Shown here one piece after another: positions 1 through 6,685 of a DNA stretch of 40,622 nucleotides. Both the position numbers and the translations under genes were made by a program. The DNA is from Planctomycetota bacterium (GTDB lineage: Bacteria > Planctomycetota > UBA1135 > GCA-002686595). The notes under the pieces were generated by a model. It had not been told where the DNA came from. It made no database searches and saw only the letters and a list, made by a program, of their open reading frames with translations. Location: positions 1 to 40,622 of the forward strand of contig NZBA01000115.1 in NCBI GenBank assembly GCA_002686265.1. Direction: 5' to 3'. Numbering within the stretch: the first letter of the stretch is position 1; each line of letters starts with the position of its first letter.

Positions 1-339
1 GCCAGCCTGACCCACAACGACCTCGTCCTCGATGCCGTCGGCGGCGTCGCGGGAGAGCTGGGCCTGTTCTTCTACGGCCCCGGCCGCGGCGAGGTCCCCT
101 TCGGCGACGGTGTGCGCTGCGTGGGCGGCGCCATCACGCGCTTGAACCCGCCCCAGACCTTCGACGCCTTCGGGGATCTCTCTCGACCGCTCGACCTCAC
201 CGCACCACCCGCCAACGCCGGCGCGGGACACATCACCGCCCTCTCGACCTGGCACTTCCAGTTGTGGTACAGGGACCCGATCGCAGGCGGCGCGGGCTTC
301 AACCTCTCCGACGCGCTCGAGTTCACCTTCTGCCCCTGA
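1..339 (+). CDS. C-terminal fragment of a secreted protein ending in the recurrent C-terminal module
   Basis: The gene runs in from the left edge; only the last 112 codons are present, so its main function cannot be read. The visible part is one domain ending at a TGA. Landmarks in order are a GLFFYG strand, PFGDG, RCVGG, a proline-rich RLNPP segment, a W-F-Q-L-W-Y-R-D-P stretch, GFNLSDAL and a final FCP. The same order of motifs closes the metallophosphoesterase ending at 2072 and the FG-GAP repeat protein ending at 18921. The module therefore sits at the extreme C-terminus of proteins with unrelated front parts. Two cysteines, in RCVGG and FCP, could form a disulfide. The module resembles C-terminal regions I associate with large secreted planctomycete proteins, but I know no family name. 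A role in secretion, folding or surface attachment is inference. Confidence 0.8.
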   Translation, partial: ASLTHNDLVLDAVGGVAGELGLFFYGPGRGEVPFGDGVRCVGGAITRLNPPQTFDAFGDLSRPLDLTAPPANAGAGHITALSTWHFQLWYRDPIAGGAGFNLSDALEFTFCP

Positions 340-375
340 TCGTCACGGCCGTCAGCGCCGCGAGAAAACAGATCC

Positions 376-777
376 ATGAAAGCCCTCGTCTGCACACTCT
401 CTCTCTTCCTGCTGACCGCCCTCTCCGCCTGTTGCTCACAGGGAGACCCCGATGAGTTGACGGCGAGCGCCGCCCTCGAGCAACGCGGCGAGGTGCGCTA
501 CTACGTCATCGGAGACGCGTGACCCTTCTGCCAAAAGGTCGTAGCCGCCGTGGGCGAGCTCGAAACAGAGTACGGAGAGCAGATGGACTTCCGCATCATC
601 CCGGCCGCGGAGACGGCACTGGCGGCGGAGGAGATCGAGTCCTTCGGGTTCACGGCCCTACGCCACGGCCTGGTGACCTTCTCGGCCGCAGGAGAACCCG
701 TGGGTAAACTCCCCGGACACAACTACGGCCGCGAAGAGATCGTCACGGCGATCGAAGCCGCCCTGGCGACGAACTGA
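376..777 (+). CDS. Predicted selenoprotein: lipid-anchored thioredoxin/glutaredoxin-like protein with UxxC active site (TGA at 520-522 read as Sec)
   Basis: Read through one in-frame TGA, this is a 133-residue protein. Residues 1-19 form a lipoprotein signal with lipobox LSAC (Cys19). A short linker follows, then a thioredoxin-like core: the strand VRYYVIGD leads into A-U-P-F-C-Q-K-V, with codon 49 (TGA) at the first redox position and Cys52 at the second. The helix VVAAVGELETEY and the later HGLVTF and YGREEI stretches continue the same fold and frame to the real stop at 775-777. TGA falls exactly where thiol-disulfide proteins have the first Cys of CxxC, the usual site of selenocysteine. 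No credible start lies between the TGA and the rest of the core. The likely role is redox chemistry at the outer face of the inner membrane or at the outer membrane. A TGC-to-TGA error or a true nonsense mutation is the alternative. No sel genes are in the window. The start lacks a clear Shine-Dalgarno sequence. Confidence 0.75.
543..560 (+). promoter_or_regulatory. Candidate bacterial SECIS hairpin inside the selenoprotein gene
   Basis: AGCCGCC (543-549) pairs with GGCG-A-GCT (553-560), giving seven pairs with one bulged A at 557 and a GTG loop at 550-552. The loop starts 27 nt after the TGA at 520-522. Bacterial SECIS elements are expected to have a small apical loop beginning with or near G, roughly 16-37 nt after the UGA, on a stable upper stem, and this fits. 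A second, closer pairing (GACC at 521-524 with GGTC at 537-540) could form the lower part or compete with it. Confidence 0.5.
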
Positions 778-783
778 CCGCGC

Positions 784-797
784 GTCCCTACGGGGAC
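784..797. terminator. UACG-tetraloop hairpin between convergent genes
   Basis: GTCCC-TACG-GGGAC is a perfect 5-bp stem closed by C-G around a UACG loop, one of the extra-stable UNCG tetraloops. It lies 7 nt after the selenoprotein stop and overlaps the stop codon (788-790) of the opposing SGNH hydrolase gene. No T-run follows on either strand, so termination or 3'-end protection is inferred from position. Confidence 0.35.
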
Positions 798-1597
798 ACC
801 ACCCGCAGCCAGGCCTGAGACATCAAGGCCGCGCCGCTGGCGGAGGGATGGACGCCATCGCCGGCCCAGTGCTTGGGCGGAGCATGGGCCACGGCGTGAT
901 CGAAGACCTCCTGGAAGGGCACCCAGCGGGCACCGAAGGCGTCCGAGACCCGGCGCGCAGCTGCGCGGTAGTGGTCGAACTCGGGGAACCACGAGTCGTT
1001 GATGGCCCCGCAACGCAGGACGAAGGGCTCGCAGAGGACGAGCTTCACCTCCGGCAGAGCCGCGCGCGTGCGCTCGAGCAAGGCGTGGAAGTCGCGCTCG
1101 TAGACCTCCACCGTCCCGTCGTAGTTCCCACCACGAGAATGCCAGATGTCGTTGACGCCGATCAGGATGCTGAGCACGTCGGGCTTCAAGTCCAGACAGT
1201 CCGCATCCCATCGATCGGCGAGCTGAAAGACCTTGTTGCCGCTGATGCCGCGGTTGAAGACCCGCAAGTCGTCCTTCGGACGACGCACCAGGAGACCGGC
1301 GCCCGCCAACCAGGCATAGCCGCCGCCCATGCCGGGCTGGGCGTTCGGTTTGGCCGCCTGCGCGCGACTGCGGCCCGCGTCGGTGATCGAATCACCCTGG
1401 AACAGGACCACGTCACCGGGGTCCACGAGGGACGCGGGCGCCGCTCCGAGGGGCGACGCCTCGGCGGCTCCCGCCAGGCCCACACCACCCAGGGCCGCGA
1501 GACCGCCGCCCAGCAAGTCCCTGCGGCTCGGGCCGCCGGGGATCGAGCCGCTCTGCTCCATGTGCTGCATCTGTTCCGTTTCCTCGCGTTGGTCCAT
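788..1597 (-). CDS. Tat-exported SGNH/GDSL-family hydrolase
   Basis: This 269-residue protein has the SGNH esterase blocks in order: QGDSIT with nucleophile Ser70, GISGN (117-121) for the oxyanion Gly, GVND with Asn149, and DGVH with Asp247 and His250. A twin-arginine signal (SRRDLL, Arg25-Arg26, then a Gly/Ala/Leu-rich stretch to about residue 48) indicates folded export to the periplasm. The family hydrolyses ester bonds of acylated or acetylated substrates; the true substrate is not readable. I chose the ATG at 1597 because AGGAGG and then AAAGGA lie just upstream, whereas an upstream ATG at 1660 would add an unlikely 21-residue leader. The gene converges on the selenoprotein gene and lies downstream of the DUF1330 gene on the same strand. 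Confidence 0.9.
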   Translation of the reverse strand: MDQREETEQMQHMEQSGSIPGGPSRRDLLGGGLAALGGVGLAGAAEASPLGAAPASLVDPGDVVLFQGDSITDAGRSRAQAAKPNAQPGMGGGYAWLAGAGLLVRRPKDDLRVFNRGISGNKVFQLADRWDADCLDLKPDVLSILIGVNDIWHSRGGNYDGTVEVYERDFHALLERTRAALPEVKLVLCEPFVLRCGAINDSWFPEFDHYRAAARRVSDAFGARWVPFQEVFDHAVAHAPPKHWAGDGVHPSASGAALMSQAWLRVVSP

Positions 1598-1710
1598 TCG
1601 TTCGTCCTTTCCTCCTCGAAGGCCCTCGCTCACCCTGGTGGCGAGTCGGGCCCGTGACATTGCACACGATCAGGTGAGCCGACTCGACCTCCCTGGCTCG
1701 ACGCGTCCGA

Positions 1711-2022
1711 TCAAGAACCCCCGATCGGAGGGCTCCCGCCCCCGTCGACCAAAACCAGCCGGCTGTCCGCAGAGCGGAGCCGGAGCTCCTTGGCCGCCGT
1801 GTACTCAGGGGAGTCGTACCAGCTCCGAGCCGCCTGCATGCTCTCGAACTCCAAGACGATCAGGCGTCGCGGCGTCCAGTCCCCCTCCAGCACCTCCGTG
1901 GCTCCTCCCCGTACGACGAAGCGGCCTCCGTGGGCGGCCAGACTCGCGCCCGCGGCCTCGCGGTAGCGCTCGTAGACCTGGGGATCGGTCACCTCGATGT
2001 CGGCGATCAGGTAGGCGGGCAT
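1711..2022 (-). CDS. DUF1330 family protein
   Basis: This is a 103-residue cytoplasmic protein of the DUF1330 (dimeric ferredoxin-like barrel) type. It begins MPAYLIADIEVTDP, followed by YERYREA, GGRFVVRGG, LEGDWTPRRLIVLEF and SWYDSPEY, the order seen in that family. The family's function is generally unknown, and nothing here assigns a ligand. The start at 2022 is well supported by GAGGAGG about 8 nt upstream. A much longer open frame continues upstream in this high-GC DNA but overlaps the metallophosphoesterase gene and shows no homology. The gene lies 49 nt after that gene on the same strand and could be cotranscribed with it and the SGNH gene. Confidence 0.85.
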   Translation of the reverse strand: MPAYLIADIEVTDPQVYERYREAAGASLAAHGGRFVVRGGATEVLEGDWTPRRLIVLEFESMQAARSWYDSPEYTAAKELRLRSADSRLVLVDGGGSPPIGGS

Positions 2023-2071
2023 GGACCGTTCCTCCTCGGGGAGCGACCTGGCAGGACAGGCGACAGGCGGA

Positions 2072-5000
2072 CTAGGGAGTGAAGGGCGCCGAGAGGGCGT
2101 CGGAGAGGTTGAAGCCGCTGCCCCCACCGGCGGGATCACGGTACCAGAGCTGGAAGTTCCAGGTCGAGCCTGGCTCGATCTGGCCCGGTCCGCCACTGGC
2201 CGGAGGTTGGGTGAAATCCAGCAACCGCTCGACGTCGCCGAAGGAGTCGAACAACTGCGGGGGATTGAGACGGAAGAAGCCCAGGGAGCCGCCGCCGACG
2301 CAACCGAATCCCTCACCGAAGGGGATCTGGATCTGCTCGGATCCGTAATAGAAGAGCCCGAACTGAGAGGGGATCCCGGACCAGCCGTGGAGCGTGAAGT
2401 CGTTGGCGCCGACGCTGGTCGAGCCCGACCAGCCGATCTGGCAACCCGGACCGGCGGAGTTGGGCGCGGACGTGCAGTAGGTCTCGGGAACACTGGGCAC
2501 GAAGATGCCCCCGGCGTCGGGCCCGCCCAGGGCGGCGATGGCCCCGTCGGGCATCAGGGCGTCCACCAGGGCGAAGTTGGCGCAGTAGACCAGGCCCACG
2601 TCCGTGCCGCCGTTCTGGTCGGTCAGCATCCAGACGCTGCTCCCCGATCCCTCACCGTAGAGCCAGTCCGGTGCGGGGAGCTCATCGTCGGAGAGCACCT
2701 TGACGCCGTTGACGAAGACCGCCGAGGTGTCGGGGTAGTCGACCCGGTGCGCGATGCGCACCCACTCGCCCCTGTCCCACGAACCCGCGCCCACGTTGCC
2801 GGGCCCTGAGAGCCAGAAGCCACCGGTGGAGTTGTTCAGGAAGAACTCAGCGTCGTTCGAGTTGCTGGCGTTGCCCTGCCAGAGGGCCTGGTAGGCACTC
2901 TCCGTGTCGGGAATGAAGAGATCCCAGATCAGCGTGAACTCGAAGACGTCACAGCATCCGCCGCCTCCGTTGCCCGGCGCGTTGAACCAGGTCCGCAGGC
3001 CCGTGTTGGAACCGGAGACCTCGTCGAGGCGGATGTAGCCCGTCGGTTCGCCGTCGATGTGCGGGATCGAGCCGCCCGTTGACCCCAACAACCAATCGCT
3101 CCCGTAGCTCATGCCCTCGGGGATCATCTCGGAGGAGCCCATGGCCGCCTCCAATGGCACGCCGGTCGCGGGGTCGGAGTCGGCGAAGCGCCACTCGCCC
3201 GTGTGCAGCGTGGGAAACGTCGGCGTCGTCGTGAAGCTCCAGGTCGGTCCGGTCGTCGTCTGGCCCCCGTTGATGTGGTCGATGCGCCAGTGATAGGTCG
3301 ATTCCGGATCGAGCACGCCAGGCGCAAACGTCGTCTGAGTCTGCGTCCCCTGGAAATCCGACGGGCCCAGGCTCGGCGCGGTTCCAAAGTACACGTCGTA
3401 GGCGTCCGCGGGCTGACAAGGGAACCACTCCAAGACCGGCGCGAGGTCGACACCCGTGGCACCGTTCGCCGGGTTGGGAATGTTGTCGCCGCCGTCGGAG
3501 AGGCCGACCGTGAAGGTCTGCTCGAGCGACCACTCGCTCCACTCCAGGCCTGAGTCGCGGTGACGCACACGCCACCAGACGGGCTGGCATCCCGGCAGGG
3601 ACTCGGCTAGCACGACATCCTCGATGTCGGGATCGATGACGTTGTCCTCGGAATACCAGCTGTCGCCGTTTGCCGGCCGGTACCAGTTCTCGATGCGCCG
3701 CCAGTCATCGATCAGAGGGTCGGAATAGTCGCCGGACACCGCCGTCACCTGCCAATGCGACTCCAACAGGGTGTCACCGTCGGGGTCGAAGAAAGTCGAG
3801 CTCGAGAGCTCCACGTCAAAACCGGGCACCGACCCGCTGGAAGGGTTGGGCGCCAGCGCGGTCGGGCGAGCGGGCGCCTGGTTGTAGCGACGGATCGTGA
3901 TCTCGTCGATCAACTCGTTGTCGCGCGCGACGAATTCATTGCCTCGACTCAGCCGCCTGAGGCGAAAGCTCGGGTCCGCGCCGGCCTCGACATCGACCAC
4001 GGCGAAGCCCCACTCCGGCACGGAGATCTGAAACTCGGGGTAATCCGCCTGGGAGTACTCGTACCAGTAATCGGGGTTGCCCATGCCGGTCGCCACGTTC
4101 ACCCACAGGTGGTTGTGATCGCGACTCTGACCGCGCGAGTAGCCGTGGGTGTGACCGAAGAAGTGGATCGAGGGCTTGCCCGTGTCGCTCGAAAACTGCT
4201 CGAGGCGGTCGACGACGACGCCGCTGAAGGACGACTCGCCGGGCGTCCACAGCTCCGACTTGTGGGGGTGGTGGAACTGGACGAAGACGAAGTCGATGCG
4301 GTCGATCAGGGCGGCGCCGGCCAGCACGCTGTCCAGCCAATCGAGCTGGGTCTGATTGTCATAGGGGGCGTTCGTGTCCAGACCGACCAGGCGCACATTC
4401 TGATGATCGGTGTAGTACCAGTGCTCGTCGAAACCCGGCGAGCCGTTCTGCGAAAGGCGCATGTACTCGAAGTACAGGCTGGCGTTCGCCTCGTGGTTGC
4501 CGAGTACGGGATAGAGCGGCACCTCACGCAGGAGGCGCTCCGCCTGGGCGAAGAAGTGATCCTGCCAGTGGGAGTGGTTCGAGCCGGTGCTGACCAGATC
4601 GCCGGCGTTGAGCAGAAACGAGAGCTCGGATGGCACATCCGGCCCGTACTGCGCCTGCACGTAGTCGATCACGCCTTCCTCGATCACCTCGCGATGCTTG
4701 TCGGGGTTTGAACCGTCGACCTGTGTGTCCGACATGGCGGCGAAGCGCCAGGGTGTCTCGGCGTCGAGGGGCGGGGGCGTGCGGAAGTGGTGGACGCCGC
4801 TCGTCCAGTTGCCGGTGATGCTCTGGTAGTAGTAGACCGTGTCCGGCGCGAGCCCGCCGACGAGGGTCTGGTGGATGACCGTGCCCGCGCTCGAGTTCAG
4901 GTAGGTGCCGTTCACCGACTGGCCCAACAGCGGCGAGGTCCCGTAATCGACGCGGCTTTCGGTCGGATTGGGTCCTGTCGAGGCCGTCTCCCAGCAGACC

Positions 5001-5146
5001 CAGAGCGAGTCGGGAGCGGCGTCCTGCAGGTACGGTCCGGCCTGGATGCCGTTGCCCGAGAGGGCCATGGCCGAGACGAACAAGATCAGGGCGCCCAGGG
5101 GAAGGAACAGAGCGCGCGAGAGGGTGCGGGAGGAAGTCTGCTGCAT
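2072..5146 (-). CDS. Large secreted multidomain metallophosphoesterase with recurrent C-terminal module
   Basis: This 1,024-residue exported protein has a signal/membrane segment at about residues 12-30. A fibronectin-like domain (about 35-124) precedes a calcineurin-type phosphoesterase, an arrangement like purple acid phosphatase-type enzymes. Metal ligands are visible in SDTQ (Asp140), AGDLV (Asp183), GNHE (216-219), FHHPH (His292/293) and GHTHG (331-335). Then come Ig/Fn3-like segments (about 450-680), including a PANGATGVDLAPVLEW stretch typical of such repeats. A LamG/concanavalin-like domain follows (about 690-880), rich in Trp, Asn and Gly. The last about 125 residues are the module also seen at 1-339 and at the end of the FG-GAP protein, but its final Cys is replaced (ends FTP). 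The likely role is extracellular phosphate release; the substrate is unknown. The ATG at 5146 is chosen because it immediately precedes the signal sequence. Confidence 0.88.
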   Translation of the reverse strand: MQQTSSRTLSRALFLPLGALILFVSAMALSGNGIQAGPYLQDAAPDSLWVCWETASTGPNPTESRVDYGTSPLLGQSVNGTYLNSSAGTVIHQTLVGGLAPDTVYYYQSITGNWTSGVHHFRTPPPLDAETPWRFAAMSDTQVDGSNPDKHREVIEEGVIDYVQAQYGPDVPSELSFLLNAGDLVSTGSNHSHWQDHFFAQAERLLREVPLYPVLGNHEANASLYFEYMRLSQNGSPGFDEHWYYTDHQNVRLVGLDTNAPYDNQTQLDWLDSVLAGAALIDRIDFVFVQFHHPHKSELWTPGESSFSGVVVDRLEQFSSDTGKPSIHFFGHTHGYSRGQSRDHNHLWVNVATGMGNPDYWYEYSQADYPEFQISVPEWGFAVVDVEAGADPSFRLRRLSRGNEFVARDNELIDEITIRRYNQAPARPTALAPNPSSGSVPGFDVELSSSTFFDPDGDTLLESHWQVTAVSGDYSDPLIDDWRRIENWYRPANGDSWYSEDNVIDPDIEDVVLAESLPGCQPVWWRVRHRDSGLEWSEWSLEQTFTVGLSDGGDNIPNPANGATGVDLAPVLEWFPCQPADAYDVYFGTAPSLGPSDFQGTQTQTTFAPGVLDPESTYHWRIDHINGGQTTTGPTWSFTTTPTFPTLHTGEWRFADSDPATGVPLEAAMGSSEMIPEGMSYGSDWLLGSTGGSIPHIDGEPTGYIRLDEVSGSNTGLRTWFNAPGNGGGGCCDVFEFTLIWDLFIPDTESAYQALWQGNASNSNDAEFFLNNSTGGFWLSGPGNVGAGSWDRGEWVRIAHRVDYPDTSAVFVNGVKVLSDDELPAPDWLYGEGSGSSVWMLTDQNGGTDVGLVYCANFALVDALMPDGAIAALGGPDAGGIFVPSVPETYCTSAPNSAGPGCQIGWSGSTSVGANDFTLHGWSGIPSQFGLFYYGSEQIQIPFGEGFGCVGGGSLGFFRLNPPQLFDSFGDVERLLDFTQPPASGGPGQIEPGSTWNFQLWYRDPAGGGSGFNLSDALSAPFTP

Positions 5147-5250
5147 GGCGATCAGGGCGATGGGGACAATCCCGAGTCTACACCGGCCGGCTCGCTCTTG
5201 GGGCGGCGCGCGGGCGGACCGTCGGAGACGGGGATCCCTGCGCCGCATCC

Positions 5251-5274
5251 ATCACCAGGATTCGCTCCGGTGAT
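5251..5274. promoter_or_regulatory. Inverted repeat in the divergent region upstream of the beta-oxidation operon
   Basis: ATCACC-A-GGA-TTCGC-TCC-GGTGAT gives a 6-bp arm, one bulged A and a further 3 bp. It lies about 100 nt before the thiolase start and between divergent genes, so it could be an operator for either side or a leader hairpin. No convincing -35/-10 pair was recognised nearby. Confidence 0.25.
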
Positions 5275-5374
5275 CGGCCCGCGCTCCGGGGTGCACGACC
5301 CGGCGGCGAATGCGGGCTCGACCAGCCGAGGGCGATGGGGCGAGCCCGAGGGCGAGTCGCTATCCTCTTCCCGC

Positions 5375-6685
5375 GTGTCCACCCACAACACAAGTGATCC
5401 GACCGCGCCGCGCGTGGCGCTGATCGACGGGCGGCGGACCCCGTTCCTGCGCTCGCAGACGGAGTTCATCGACCTGTCAACCTACGACCTCGGCTGCGCC
5501 GCCGTGGCCGGACTCCTGCACGCGACGCGCATCGACCCCGAAGTGGTCGATCTGCTCGTCATGGGCCGCGTCCTCTCCGACCCCAAGACGCCCAACCTCG
5601 CCCGCGAGGTCGTCTTCGGCACCGACCTGCCCGACGCCTGTGCAGCCCACACCGTCAGCCTGGCCTGCGTCTCCTCCCTGCAGTCCACCCTCGACGTCGC
5701 GCGCGCGATCCAGACCGGCGCCGCGAGCGTGGGCATCGCCGCCGGAGCCGAGGTGCTCTCCGACGCCCCGATCCGCGTCTCGCGGCCGATCCGGAAGCGC
5801 TTGATCGCCTCGCAGAAGGCGCGCGGAGTGGGCGACTGGCTCGGACTGCTCTCGGGACTGCGGGCGCGCCACCTTGCGCCCGAGATCCCCGCCATCGCCG
5901 AGCCCTCCACCGGCGAGACGATGGGGGAGAACGGAGAGCGCCTCGCCAAGCGCCTCGGCATCACGCGCGAAGCTCAGGACGAGCTCGCCCTCGCCTCGCA
6001 CCACGCCGCCGGGCGAGCCATGGACGCCGGGCTCCTCCAGCGCCAGATCACTCCGGTCTTCCCGCCCCCGCGCTGCGAGGCCGTGCGCACCGACAACGGA
6101 GTGCGACCCGACACGACCCTCGAGAAGCTCGCGCGCCTGTCCCCCTCCTTCGACCGCCGAGCGGGGACGATCAGCGCCGGCAACGCTTCGTTTCTGACCG
6201 ACGGAGCCGCCGCCGTGCTGTTGATGAGCGAGGAGCGCGCCTCCGAGCTCGGATGCGAGCCCCTCGCCTTCCTCAAGGCCTCCGCCGTTGTCGGCCTCGA
6301 GCCCTACGAGGAACTCCTCCTCGGCCCCGCCCTCTCGGCTCCGCGCGCCCTCGCCGCCGCCGGCATCGAGCTCGCCGACGTCGGCACCCTCGAGATCCAC
6401 GAGGCCTTCGCCGCGCCCGTCCTCGCCGCCTTGCAGCTCTTCGAGGACGAGGCCTTCTGCCACGAACGTCTCGGCCGCGATGCGCCCGTCGGCACCGTCG
6501 ACCGTGACCGCCTGAATGCCTGGGGCGGCTCCCTGTCGGTCGGCCACCCCTTCGGCGCCACCGGCGCCCGCCTGGTGACGACCTGCCTCCACCGCATGCA
6601 GCACGAGGACAGCCGCTACGGACTGGTCACCGGCTGCGCGAGCGGAGCGATCGGCATCGCCCTCGTCCTGGAGCGACCCGCATGA
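5375..6685 (+). CDS. fadI: Thiolase (acetyl-CoA acyltransferase, FadI-like)
   Basis: This 436-residue thiolase catalyses the last step of beta-oxidation, cleaving 3-ketoacyl-CoA with CoA to acetyl-CoA and a shortened acyl-CoA. Catalytic residues are visible: acceptor Cys98 in SLACVSS, His342 in IHEAFA, His391 in SVGHPFGATG, and Cys421 in TGCASG. The length matches FadI-type trifunctional-complex beta subunits, and the next gene encodes the matching alpha subunit, so the pair probably forms one complex in the cytoplasm. I chose the GTG at 5375 because homology begins soon after (RVALIDGRRTPF); no ATG or clear Shine-Dalgarno sequence is available. The open frame extends far upstream, but that part is low-complexity and antisense to the phosphoesterase gene. 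The stop overlaps the next start as ATGA, suggesting translational coupling. Confidence 0.92.
   Translation: MSTHNTSDPTAPRVALIDGRRTPFLRSQTEFIDLSTYDLGCAAVAGLLHATRIDPEVVDLLVMGRVLSDPKTPNLAREVVFGTDLPDACAAHTVSLACVSSLQSTLDVARAIQTGAASVGIAAGAEVLSDAPIRVSRPIRKRLIASQKARGVGDWLGLLSGLRARHLAPEIPAIAEPSTGETMGENGERLAKRLGITREAQDELALASHHAAGRAMDAGLLQRQITPVFPPPRCEAVRTDNGVRPDTTLEKLARLSPSFDRRAGTISAGNASFLTDGAAAVLLMSEERASELGCEPLAFLKASAVVGLEPYEELLLGPALSAPRALAAAGIELADVGTLEIHEAFAAPVLAALQLFEDEAFCHERLGRDAPVGTVDRDRLNAWGGSLSVGHPFGATGARLVTTCLHRMQHEDSRYGLVTGCASGAIGIALVLERPA

Noticed and set aside
521..540. Hairpin GACCCTT/AAAGGTC directly after the TGA as the main SECIS
   Set aside because: Its loop lies only about 6-11 nt after the TGA, too close for the usual bacterial SECIS geometry, and it has a C/A mismatch. 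The stem at 543-560 fits better.
550..777. Independent 75-codon gene starting at the ATG after the TGA
   Set aside because: It would lack the N-terminal strand and active site of the thioredoxin-like fold, while the upstream frame supplies both plus a lipoprotein signal.
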